This document shows, piece by piece, positions 46,006 through 53,680 of a stretch of DNA of 64,000 nucleotides. The DNA comes from Reyranella soli (GTDB taxonomy: Bacteria > Pseudomonadota > Alphaproteobacteria > Reyranellales > Reyranellaceae), in contig NZ_BKAJ01000077.1 in NCBI RefSeq assembly GCF_007992495.1, positions 1-64,000 on the forward strand. The letters are read 5' to 3'. The first letter of the stretch is position 1. The number at the start of each line of letters is the position of its first letter. The translations under genes and the position numbers were made by a program. The notes beneath the pieces are model-generated. The model was given only the letters and a program-made list of their open reading frames with translations, searched no databases and had not been told where the DNA came from.

Positions 46006-47220
46006 CTACGGAGCTTCCACCTCCGAATTCGTCACGGATCGCCGGGCAATGAGGAGCCAGGCGACGACGACTGCCACGGCCAACAAGAACGCTGCGAGCA
46101 GGAAGGGTGCGCCCGGCAGCGGATGCAGCGACCAGGCGAACAGGCCGCCGAAGACCGCAGGGCCGGCCAAGGCCGAGAGGCTGCGTAGGGAGTTGTTGGC
46201 GCCTTGCAACTGGCCTTGCTGCGAGGCGCTCACCTGGCGGGTCATCATCTGCTGCAGGGCCGGGCTCGACATGCCCCACAGCACCAGACCCGGCACGCCC
46301 AACCAGAACCAGGGGCCGCTCGGAGCGAGGGCGTAGATGGCCATGCCGACGCCACCCGACAGCAGCCCGACGATCAGCGTAAGGCGCGGCCCGAGCCGGT
46401 CTACGATTGGACCGACAAGAACGCCTTGCACCAAGGCACTGCCCAGGCCGAGTGCCACGAGCGTCAGGCCGATCGTCCTGCCGTCCCAGCCGTATCGGTG
46501 GGCCGTATAGAGCACGAAGACCGCCGGCAGCACCTGTTGGACCAGGGTGATGAGGAAATGGATCGTCGCCAGGCTGGGCAGCTCGCGCTGCGAGAGCAGG
46601 AGCCGGAGCGCGCCCACGGGATTGGCGCGCTTCCAGGAGAAGGCCATGCGCCGCTCCGGCGGCAGCGATTCGGGGAGCACGAACCAGCCGAAGAAGGCGT
46701 TTGCCAGGGAGGCTGCGGCCGAGACCCAGAACGGCAGGCGCGGATCGACGTCGCCCAGGAAGCCGCCGATCGCCGGTCCCAGCACGAAGCCGATGCCGAA
46801 GCTCATGCCGATGAAGCCGAATGCCCGGGCGCGCTGCTCGGGGGCTGAGACGTCGGCGACATAGGCGCGCGCCGTGCTGATCGTGGCCGACGTGATGCCC
46901 GAGATGACGCGGCCAACGAGCAGCAGTTCGATGGTCGGGGCCAGCGCCATGAAGACATGGTCCATGGAGAGGCCGAGGCATGAGAGCAGGATTACCGGGC
47001 GCCGGCCAAACCGATCCGACAGTGCCCCCAGGATAGGCGAGGACAGGAACTGCATCAGGCCCCAGACCGAAGCGAACAGCACCAGCATCTCCGCCGCGCT
47101 GCTCGTATTGCCGGCCGCGAAGCCCAGCAGCAGTACCGGCATGACCTGGACCACGATTCCCAACGCCAGGACGTCGAGCGTCGCGGTGCAGAAGATGAAG
47201 GCAAGCGCGCGGTTGTTCAT
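46006..47220 (-). CDS. TetA-like MFS exporter, copy 2
   Basis: 404 aa, 12 hydrophobic helices. The motif between helices 2 and 3 is GALSDRFGRRPVILLS, and RVISGITSATISTARAYVADVS is the helix 4-5 segment typical of TCR/Tet-type drug:H+ antiporters. It is about as long as TetA (around 400 aa). It lies 20 bases behind the other copy and the two are clear paralogues (shared FVLPESLPPERRMAF and KRANPVGALRLLLS). The substrate is unknown; tetracycline resistance is not implied. Confidence 0.88.
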   Translation of the reverse strand: MNNRALAFIFCTATLDVLALGIVVQVMPVLLLGFAAGNTSSAAEMLVLFASVWGLMQFLSSPILGALSDRFGRRPVILLSCLGLSMDHVFMALAPTIELLLVGRVISGITSATISTARAYVADVSAPEQRARAFGFIGMSFGIGFVLGPAIGGFLGDVDPRLPFWVSAAASLANAFFGWFVLPESLPPERRMAFSWKRANPVGALRLLLSQRELPSLATIHFLITLVQQVLPAVFVLYTAHRYGWDGRTIGLTLVALGLGSALVQGVLVGPIVDRLGPRLTLIVGLLSGGVGMAIYALAPSGPWFWLGVPGLVLWGMSSPALQQMMTRQVSASQQGQLQGANNSLRSLSALAGPAVFGGLFAWSLHPLPGAPFLLAAFLLAVAVVVAWLLIARRSVTNSEVEAP

Positions 47221-47239
47221 CGAGGCGGCTCTCTCGCGG

Positions 47240-48445
47240 TCAAGACGACGCGTCGGCTGGCGCCGCCGCCGTCACCAGCCAGGTGACGCAAGCGGCCAGC
47301 AGCAGGAGCAAGGCGGCGAGCAGGAAGGGCGCGCCGGGCAGCCAGCCGAGCAGCCAGGCGAAGGTCGTCGTGAAGATCGCCGGCCCGATCAGGCCGGTGA
47401 TGCTGCGCGAAGAACTGTTGGCGCCTTGAAGCTGGCCTTGCTCGGACTCGCTCACATGTCTGCTCATCAGGTCGAGGAGCGACGGGCCGACGATGCCCCA
47501 CAGCGCCATCACCGGCACCCCGACCCAGAACCATTCGCCGGTTGGGGCAAGGCCATAGATCACCATGCCGAGGCAGCCGAACGCCAAGCCGACCAGCAGG
47601 GCGCGCCGCGTGCCGAGCCACTTCACGGCAGGGCCGACGACGAAGCCGGAGACGACGCCGGTGCTGACGCCGACGAAGGCCAGCGTCAGACCGACCGTCG
47701 CCTCGTTCCAACCATAGCGATATCCGGCATAGAGCACGAAGATCGACGGTAGCACCTGATGGGCCGTGTTGACGATGAAGTCGATGGCCGCGAGCCCGAT
47801 GAGCTGGCGGTGCGACAGTAACAGCTTCAGCGAGCCCACCGGATTGGCGCGCTTCCAGGCGAACGCCATGCGGCGCTCCGGCGGCAGCGATTCGGGCAGC
47901 ACGAACCAGCCGAACGCGGCGTTGATCAGGCAGGCGGCGGCCGACACCCAGAACGGCAGGCGCGGATCGAAGCCGCCCAGCAGGCCGCCGATCGCCGGCC
48001 CCAGCACGAAGCCCAGGCCGAACCCCATGCCGACGATGCCGAACGACTTGGCGCGCTCCTCAGGCGTGGTGACGTCGGCGATGTAGGCGAAGGAGGTGGC
48101 GATGGTGGCCGCGGTGATGCCGGAGATGATGCGGCCGATCAGCAGGAGGGTGAGCGACGGCGCGAACGCCATGAAGATGTAGTCGAGCCCCATCCCCAGG
48201 CAGGAGATCAGGATGACGGGCCGACGTCCATAACGGTCGGACAGCGCGCCGAGCAGCGGCGAGCAGAGGAACTGCATCAATCCCCAGGTCGTGGCGAATA
48301 CCCCGAAGGCCTCGGCGGCGCCGGCGGTGTTTCCGCCCATGAAGCCGAGCACGATGGTCGGCAGGACCGGGAGCATGATCCCCAGCGCCAGGCAGTCGAG
48401 CGTCACCGTGCAGAAGATGAAAGCGAGCGCCCGCCGGGTATTCAT
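47240..48445 (-). CDS. TetA-like MFS exporter, copy 1
   Basis: 401 aa, paralogue of the next gene. The motif is GALSDRYGRRPVILIS, then GRIISGITAATIATSFAYIADVT, and FVLPESLPPERRMAFAWKRA is shared nearly word for word. Twelve helices are visible. Both copies read left as one operon, with only 20 bp between. Because the sides of the two may differ in substrate, this could be a duplicated exporter or one that works as a pair. The first codon lies 29 bases from the tRNA fragment that marks the edge of the integrated element. Confidence 0.88.
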   Translation of the reverse strand: MNTRRALAFIFCTVTLDCLALGIMLPVLPTIVLGFMGGNTAGAAEAFGVFATTWGLMQFLCSPLLGALSDRYGRRPVILISCLGMGLDYIFMAFAPSLTLLLIGRIISGITAATIATSFAYIADVTTPEERAKSFGIVGMGFGLGFVLGPAIGGLLGGFDPRLPFWVSAAACLINAAFGWFVLPESLPPERRMAFAWKRANPVGSLKLLLSHRQLIGLAAIDFIVNTAHQVLPSIFVLYAGYRYGWNEATVGLTLAFVGVSTGVVSGFVVGPAVKWLGTRRALLVGLAFGCLGMVIYGLAPTGEWFWVGVPVMALWGIVGPSLLDLMSRHVSESEQGQLQGANSSSRSITGLIGPAIFTTTFAWLLGWLPGAPFLLAALLLLLAACVTWLVTAAAPADASS

Positions 48446-48473
48446 GGCGTCGTCGATGGATGGGGAGGAAAAT

Positions 48474-48524
48474 GGTCGGGGCGACAGGATTTGAACCTGC
48501 GACCCCCAGTCCCCCAGACTGATT
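48474..48524 (-). other. 3' part of tRNA-Pro(GGG): attachment site of integrated element
   Basis: Read on the minus strand, 48524-48474 is TCAGT-CTGGGGG-ACTG (anticodon arm, anticodon GGG), a GGGGTCGCAGGTTCAAATCC T arm and a GTCGCCCCGACCA acceptor end with CCA. No acceptor 5' strand or D arm exists upstream. It is therefore not a working tRNA gene but the core left by site-specific integration into the 3' half of tRNA-Pro. The integrase gene starts 35 bases away. Confidence 0.85.
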
Positions 48525-48558
48525 GGGTCGGGCGGAATTCGGCAACGATGCCAACCAC

Positions 48559-49662
48559 CTAGGCAACCTTGCGCGAGGCGTTTCGGGACTTTTTACGGGA
48601 CTTAGCGAGACCTTCCAGCGCCTCAGCTACCTCATCGCCGAGCACATGGGCGTACCGTGTCGTCGTCTTGATGTTGCGGTGATTGAGCGCCTTCTGCACG
48701 AGCTTGAGGTTGCCGGTCTGCCGCAGGAGCTTGGTGCCGACGTCGTGCCGGTAATCGTGGAATCGGAAGTCGACGACCCCGGCCTGCTTGCGCAGTCGCT
48801 TCCAGGCGGACTTCACGCCTGAGTAGGTGAGGGGATAGCGTTGCCCTCTGATCAGTTTGCCCCTGGTGCGCCTCGCGACGTAGGTGAAGACGTGCTCAGG
48901 ATGATGGCCGCGCAGGGGCCACAGAATCGACCGGATCGTCGGCGTGATCGGCACCACCACCAGCTTGCCGCCCTTGCCGGGCTTGCGGATCTGGCGGCCA
49001 TCCCAGTCGACCTCAGACCAGCGCAGGAGGCATTCGCTCAGCCGTAGGGCCGCAGTGCCAGCGAAGGCGAAGAACGGCCCGTGGTCCTCTCTGGTGGCCG
49101 CCTCGAGGCGGGCGCCCTCATCGCCAACGAGCTCGCGCTCCCGTTCCTCCGGCTCCTCGAGCCAATGCGCCGTCCAGTTCGGCTCGTGGTCGAACTTCAC
49201 GCCCCAAGCCTTCTTGGCCCGTGTAAACAGCTTCTTCAGCACCTCGGTCGTGCTGCGATTTACGGTGGCGTTGGTGATCAGCGGGGCATCTAGCTTGCCG
49301 TGCTTCCGGTGCCCGCGGCGCCAGGCGACCAGCTGCGCGACGTCACTGTCGGAGATCTCGGTGATCAGCTTGGGTGGCCCGAAGTATTCGACCAGGCGCT
49401 CCAGGGCGGCCCATGTGTCCTTATGGCCGGCGTGATGCTGGCCGACTTCGCTCCAGTAGCGGCCAGCGACGTCGTCGATCTGCAACGAGGCGGATGATTT
49501 CTGCGCTGCCTTGGCGGCCTTCTTTGCCGCATCCCGCTTGTCTTCCTCTACCTTCTCGGCTTTTCGGCGCTCAGTCTTTTTCGTAGAGCCGTAAAAGCGA
49601 TCACCTCCGAGTTCGAAGTCGTAGTGGTAGAACGGCGAGCCCTTGGGCTTGTAGACTGACAT
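48559..49662 (-). CDS. int: Tyrosine site-specific integrase
   Basis: 367 aa. The catalytic residues are visible: Arg207 (TAALRLSECLLRW), HxxR at 302-305 (FHDYRHDVGTKLL), His328 (LNHRN) and Tyr337 (TTRYAHV). The N-terminal arm-binding segment FYHYDFELGGDRFYGSTK is of the phage/ICE type. It is next to the tRNA-Pro fragment and reads toward it. It integrates and, with an excision factor, excises the element. The 5' end overlaps the HTH gene by 115 bases. Confidence 0.93.
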   Translation of the reverse strand: MSVYKPKGSPFYHYDFELGGDRFYGSTKKTERRKAEKVEEDKRDAAKKAAKAAQKSSASLQIDDVAGRYWSEVGQHHAGHKDTWAALERLVEYFGPPKLITEISDSDVAQLVAWRRGHRKHGKLDAPLITNATVNRSTTEVLKKLFTRAKKAWGVKFDHEPNWTAHWLEEPEERERELVGDEGARLEAATREDHGPFFAFAGTAALRLSECLLRWSEVDWDGRQIRKPGKGGKLVVVPITPTIRSILWPLRGHHPEHVFTYVARRTRGKLIRGQRYPLTYSGVKSAWKRLRKQAGVVDFRFHDYRHDVGTKLLRQTGNLKLVQKALNHRNIKTTTRYAHVLGDEVAEALEGLAKSRKKSRNASRKVA

Positions 49663-49856
49663 GGTACGTCCCTGCGAGTCTGGCGCTCGATGAACTCTTC
49701 GACGTCGGCGTCCGTGAACATCTTGCGCGGCCGCTTTGTCCCGTGGCCGATGATGACATATCGGAGGCCGCCGGTGCGAACATGCTCGGCCAGCGTCCGG
49801 GGGGAGCAGTGGAGTCGGGCCGCTATCTCGGCTGGGCTGCGTAGCTCCGTCGTCAT
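49548..49856 (-). CDS. Excisionase-like helix-turn-helix protein
   Basis: 102 aa from the ATG at 49856 (a longer frame starts at 49946). TELRSPAEIAARLHCSPRTL is a helix-turn-helix like that of MerR/excisionase proteins, followed by VRTGGLRYVIIGHGTKRPRKMFTDADVEEFIE, the usual wing of such small proteins. It overlaps the integrase gene, so the two are co-expressed. It probably is the recombination directionality factor, which is inference. Confidence 0.75.
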   Translation of the reverse strand: MTTELRSPAEIAARLHCSPRTLAEHVRTGGLRYVIIGHGTKRPRKMFTDADVEEFIERQTRRDVPCQSTSPRARRSTTTTSNSEVIAFTALRKRLSAEKPRR

Positions 49857-49954
49857 CGCAGCTCGCGCCCGGCTCGCGGCCCCGCTAGCCGATAGGCGCC
49901 TGCCCGTTGGATCGGGGCGTTGAGTAGATGGAGGGCCATCATCCACTCCTCGCC

Positions 49955-50057
49955 GTAAGCTGCCCTCCGACAGATGTCTACTTGATTGAGGTCATGACAA
50001 AAGGCCAGCCACGTAATCGACCCTTGTGGCTTGCCAAGGCACAGGAGGGCAGCTTAC
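49955..50057. repeat. 14-bp perfect inverted repeat flanking the element's control region
   Basis: GTAAGCTGCCCTCC (49955-49968) and GGAGGGCAGCTTAC (50044-50057) are exact reverse complements, 75 bp apart. They lie between the leftward integrase/HTH genes and the rightward early genes. They could be regulator operators or integrase arm sites. Confidence 0.75.
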
Positions 50058-50165
50058 AGGCCGAATTGGGCGCGGCTAGCTCGACGGAGCGAACACCCCG
50101 ACCGCAAGCGGGGCGGCCGCGTCAACCTTCTCCCTTGCGGTGCCCCATTGCGGAGGGCCGACATC

Positions 50166-51029
50166 ATGCGGTGGAACATCCCACAGGCTTGCCTCTGGAT
50201 AGCGAGCCACGACGATGATCTGGCCGCCAGTTTGGCCGATCAAACCTTTGCAAGGCTGGCGTTCACCGCCGAGTTGGAATCGATCGACAGTGAAGACGAA
50301 GACCACGCCGTGATGATCGGCGACGGCATGAGCTATGGGCAACTCCTCGAACTTCTAGACCAAACCACCGAATACTTTGGGCCGCCAAAAGCAGATACGC
50401 CAGGCACCGCATGGATCGGGGGCGCACAAAAGGAATTGCTGGCCGCCTGCGGGCGTGGCGCGCTCAAGATGACGGGCCGCTCCCTGTATGGTGGCCCCTC
50501 TCGGGAAATTCCCCCAGAGGCTTTTGACACTTTGCGTTTCTTTGAGCGCGATGGCGTCAATTGCCTTGGGCCACCCGATATGGTGGATGCCGATTGCTGG
50601 CGAGATCTTCGCGTGCAAGCCGATGATGTACGGCGCTTGTGGTCCGCAATGGCTGAGCCTGCAGCCGCGCCGGCCGCGTCATCGATCGCGGCGGCGCCGC
50701 CTGCCTCTGTTGTCGAGCCTGCAGCGATTGAGCCTGCTTCTGTCGACGCGGCGTCGACACTCCTGGTCAGCATGGCGCCGGCCGATCCTGTCCCGGCCGA
50801 GTTGATCGAGTGGTATCGCGCGCGCGTGACCGCCCATGATCCGAAGCGACCGCCGCCCGGCCGCGACGATGACGAGCGCGATGCACGGAAGGCGTTCCCG
50901 GCGATGGCGAGTCTCCGCAAGCTGGTGCGCAAGGCGCGCGCGATCGTAGGTCCCGAGGCATGGCACCATGGCGGCCCCAACGGTCGGAAGCGCGCCGCGA
51001 GATCGCAGAGCGCTCGACGCTCGACCTAG
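50166..51029 (+). CDS. Hypothetical element protein
   Basis: 287 aa from the ATG at 50166. The N-terminal half is acidic (MRWNIPQACLWIASHDDDLA, ELESIDSEDEDHAVMIGDG, QTTEYFGPPKADTP). The middle is a Pro/Ala/Ser linker (PAAAPAASSIAAAPPASVVE). The C-terminus is basic (DERDARKAFPAMASLRKLVRKARAI) with a Ser/Arg-rich tail that could bind nucleic acid. It is the first rightward gene of the element. The family is not recognised. Similar linker-rich proteins occur in rhizobial phages as far as I recall. Confidence 0.6.
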   Translation: MRWNIPQACLWIASHDDDLAASLADQTFARLAFTAELESIDSEDEDHAVMIGDGMSYGQLLELLDQTTEYFGPPKADTPGTAWIGGAQKELLAACGRGALKMTGRSLYGGPSREIPPEAFDTLRFFERDGVNCLGPPDMVDADCWRDLRVQADDVRRLWSAMAEPAAAPAASSIAAAPPASVVEPAAIEPASVDAASTLLVSMAPADPVPAELIEWYRARVTAHDPKRPPPGRDDDERDARKAFPAMASLRKLVRKARAIVGPEAWHHGGPNGRKRAARSQSARRST

Positions 51030-51166
51030 CGGAGAGCTGGGCAAAGTCTTGGGCAACTTGGGCAAGCCCAGGATGCCGGAATTTTCAGCAGTTAACGGCA
51101 GCAACATACTCGCTGGCACGCCCTGTCACCTAGCAGGGCACTCCACCGTAAGGAGAAAGCCAGCCG

Positions 51167-51388
51167 ATGACCGACGCCGCTACCGCCGACCTTCCCGACA
51201 GCGCCGACCGACTCGCCTACAGCCTTGACGATTTCTGCAAGGCCGTTCCCTGCAGCCGGCCCACGGCCTACGCGGCAATCCGCGCCGGCCGATTGCAGGC
51301 CAAAAAGTTGGGCGTCCGCACGCTGATTCCAGCGCCGGCCGCCCGCGCCTTCATCGCCAACCTGCCCGACATGAAGAGCGCCGCCTAG
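51167..51388 (+). CDS. Small HTH DNA-binding protein
   Basis: 73 aa. LAYSLDDFCKAVPCSRPTAYAAIRAGRLQAKKLGVRTLI is an excisionase/MerR-like winged HTH (helix 2 CSRPTAYAAI). It is preceded by AAGGAG 11 bases upstream and followed by a terminator-like hairpin, so it seems to be a free-standing gene. Its likely role is control of early genes or excision. Confidence 0.7.
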   Translation: MTDAATADLPDSADRLAYSLDDFCKAVPCSRPTAYAAIRAGRLQAKKLGVRTLIPAPAARAFIANLPDMKSAA

Positions 51389-51408
51389 TGCCGCTTCGCG
51401 TTTCCCCA

Positions 51409-51455
51409 ATTGAAGAAGCCACCGACGCGGGCGACGCGCCGATGGCTTCAATTTT
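51409..51455 (+). terminator. Hairpin with T tract after the small HTH gene
   Basis: ATTGAAG(aa)GCCA (51409-51422) pairs with TGGC TTCAAT (about 51443-51452), and the strand then reads TTTTG. It lies 20 bases after the stop of 51167-51388. Confidence 0.55.
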
Positions 51456-51499
51456 GTGCGTCCACGCCCCGGCAAGGGCATTGAACAGAGGCATCAACG

Positions 51500-51664
51500 A
51501 TGAACCCCAACATTCTACAGCAACGGCGCCATAGGGCGCAACGTCCGCGCTGGCACGTCGTCGCGACCTACGCCGAGCGTAGGCTTGTCCATCGCTTCGG
51601 ACTTCTCCCCGCCACAGCCCGTGTAGTTGCTGATCTGGCTTTCCCGAACAGGGAGGCTCGCTAG
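51500..51664 (+). CDS. Small basic hypothetical protein
   Basis: 54 aa (MNPNILQQRRHRAQRPRWHV ... VHRFGLLPATARVVADLAF). It is basic, with WHVVATYAERRLVHRFGLLPATAR as the central part. Its stop overlaps the region of the next gene's start (GTG at 51665, ATG at 51668), and GCATCAACGATG gives a weak start. It lies in a run of tightly packed rightward genes. The family is unknown. Confidence 0.5.
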   Translation: MNPNILQQRRHRAQRPRWHVVATYAERRLVHRFGLLPATARVVADLAFPNREAR

Positions 51665-51667
51665 GTG

Positions 51668-51853
51668 ATGAGCACCAACAACGTCGTGCCGTTCCCCGGC
51701 CGCCGGTCGGCGCTCCCCAGGATCGACTCGCGCCGTTTCGCTACTGCTTTCGACTTGCTAACGGCGGCAGTCATCCATGACCAACGCCGTCGCGGCGAGA
51801 TCAATCCCGACACTGCGGCGGCCTACCTCGCCACCATAGAGGCGCCGCGGTGA
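51668..51853 (+). CDS. Small hypothetical protein
   Basis: 61 aa (MSTNNVVPFPGRRSALPRID ... FDLLTAAVIHDQRRRGEINP). The last helical part ends ATIEAPR. Its stop overlaps the start of the primase-polymerase gene (GTGATG), so the two are translationally coupled. The frame is open and compact, but no domain is recognised. Confidence 0.55.
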   Translation: MSTNNVVPFPGRRSALPRIDSRRFATAFDLLTAAVIHDQRRRGEINPDTAAAYLATIEAPR

Positions 51854-52917
51854 TGGCCGGCGCATACACCGAGGCAGCCGCCGCGTGGGTTGCCGCAGGC
51901 ATAGTCCCCCTGCCGCTCGGCGGGGCGGACGGGAAGCGACCACTGATCGCGCATCCCGCACGCCTTGGTCGACGTGCTGCAATCGATCTCGCCCACAAAC
52001 CGAGATTTGCCGACGCGCCCGGCCTCGGCTTCTGGTGCGGCAAGCGCAACGGCCTGACTGTCGTGGACATCGACAGTCAGGTCGACGCCGAGGTGCGGCA
52101 CGCCATCAACACCTATGGCGACTCACCGGTCATCGTGCAGACGGCCAGCGGCAAGGCGCATCTGTACTACCGGCATGCCGGCGAACGACGCAGCATCAGG
52201 CCCGACAAAGGCCATCCCATCGACATCCTGGGGGAGGGCGGCCTTGCGGTCGCCCCGCCGTCCGAACGCCCCACAGGTGGCCGCTATCGCTTCCTGCGTG
52301 GTGGCTTAGATGATCTTCGCAAACTGCCGAAGATCCGACCCGGCGCGCTGGGCGCTGCTCAAAGTTCATTGCGAAATGAACATGAACAAGCGACGAAGGC
52401 CGAGCAGGGCAACCGGAATGCCTCCATGTTTCGGCTGGCACGTGAACTCGCCCTTGGCGTTGTCGATCGCGACGCCCTCCTAGAACAAATCCGCCGCTGC
52501 AATGCCGATCTGGCCGACCCGCTGCCCGATGCCGAAGTGCAGAGGACCGTGGGCAGCGTGTGGCGCTATCGCGAACAAGGGCGACTGATGGTTTCCGGCA
52601 ACGGCTCAACCATCATCATCCCCGCCGAGTCGATCACGCGCCTATTGACGGCCGGGGCGACCGACTCGCTAGCGCTGATGACGATGGCGAGGAGGGCGCA
52701 CGGTGCCCAGCCGGGAAGACCCTTCGCCCTGGTACCCCAGGCCATGGCCGACGCGCGCTTAATTGGTTCTTGGGGTCGCAACCGTTATCGCGCTGCCATC
52801 CGGCAAGCCTGCGACCTAGGCGAGCTGCAGCAGATCGCGGCCGGCGGGCGAGGGAAGAACGACCCCGCCTTGTACTGCTTCCCCTCCAACACGGCGCCCG
52901 CCGGGAAAGGGGTCTGA
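51853..52917 (+). CDS. Primase-polymerase (Prim-Pol) domain protein
   Basis: 354 aa from the ATG at 51853 (or a GTG one codon earlier). The N-terminal domain has GLGFWCGKRNGLTVVDIDSQ with the metal-binding D-I-D, TASGKAHLYYRH, RPDKGHPIDILGEGGLAVAPPS and GGRYRFLRGG. These are the motifs of phage/plasmid bifunctional DNA primase/polymerases (AEP superfamily). The C-terminal part (EQIRRCNADLADPLPDAEVQ) is the primase C-terminal helical domain. It lacks a helicase domain, which is supplied by the gene at 53673. It likely starts replication of the element. Confidence 0.82.
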   Translation: MAGAYTEAAAAWVAAGIVPLPLGGADGKRPLIAHPARLGRRAAIDLAHKPRFADAPGLGFWCGKRNGLTVVDIDSQVDAEVRHAINTYGDSPVIVQTASGKAHLYYRHAGERRSIRPDKGHPIDILGEGGLAVAPPSERPTGGRYRFLRGGLDDLRKLPKIRPGALGAAQSSLRNEHEQATKAEQGNRNASMFRLARELALGVVDRDALLEQIRRCNADLADPLPDAEVQRTVGSVWRYREQGRLMVSGNGSTIIIPAESITRLLTAGATDSLALMTMARRAHGAQPGRPFALVPQAMADARLIGSWGRNRYRAAIRQACDLGELQQIAAGGRGKNDPALYCFPSNTAPAGKGV

Positions 52918-52918
52918 G

Positions 52919-53680
52919 TTGAACCCCAATATAACTGACACCCCCGCCCCCTGCCCCCAAGGTAAGAATCATGATCATGAGTCGGGCCGGGAATTTTCGG
53001 GCTCGCTGATCGTCGCGCCCTCAGACGGCGGGCTCGCCCTGTACGACAACGCCTGCAAGGCACTGGCAGAGGCCAAGGCCGTTGACGAGGTGAAGAATAT
53101 CCGCGCCACGGCAGAGGCCGTGCGGGCCTACGCAAAGCAGGCGAAGAATCGCCAAATGGAGCTCGACGCGGCAGACATTCGTATCCGCGCCGAACGACGC
53201 CTAGGCGAATTGATGCACGCCCAGGGCGAGACGGTAGGCAGGGCAACGGGTCAACTTCGCCGCGGGTTAGAGTCAAACCCACGGGAGCCGGACGCCCCGG
53301 TGACGCTGGCAGAGGCCGGCATTGACAAGAACCTGGCGCATCGAGCGCGGACCTATGCCGCCATACCAGCGGAGACGTTTGAAACGCTCCTATCCGACAA
53401 GCGCAAGCGCGACAGCGTGCGCGTGGTCCTTGATCCTGAGTTTCAGGCCGCGGCCGACGCATCGGCGCGCGATCAGGAGATGGAGCGGGATGAGCGTATC
53501 GCCATAGGTGGCGATCCCGCGTTGGCGGCCGAGAACGAGACCTTGCGCAAGCAGGTGGCGGCGCTCGATAGGCGCGTCGCTGCCCTGGTGGAAGAAAACG
53601 GCTCGCTCAAGACCCGCGCCAACCTCTGGCAGCAACGGGCCATTGCCGCCGGCTGGAAGAAGGGTCACGCCGATGCGTGA
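52919..53680 (+). CDS. Coiled-coil phage protein
   Basis: 253 aa from the TTG at 52919, directly after the primase stop. It contains KALAEAKAVDEVKNIRATAE, AKNRQMELDAADIRIRAERR and a C-terminal leucine/valine-rich coiled coil (LAAENETLRKQVAALDRRVA, ALVEENGSLKTR). Related proteins are common in phages of alphaproteobacteria, where they are annotated as ParB-like or unknown. The 3' end overlaps the helicase gene by 8 bases. A role in element replication is inferred. Confidence 0.65.
   Translation: MNPNITDTPAPCPQGKNHDHESGREFSGSLIVAPSDGGLALYDNACKALAEAKAVDEVKNIRATAEAVRAYAKQAKNRQMELDAADIRIRAERRLGELMHAQGETVGRATGQLRRGLESNPREPDAPVTLAEAGIDKNLAHRARTYAAIPAETFETLLSDKRKRDSVRVVLDPEFQAAADASARDQEMERDERIAIGGDPALAAENETLRKQVAALDRRVAALVEENGSLKTRANLWQQRAIAAGWKKGHADA

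Noticed and set aside
48474..48560. Complete tRNA gene
   Set aside because: Only the anticodon arm, T arm and acceptor end fold. No D arm and no 5' acceptor strand can be found, so it is an attachment-site fragment.
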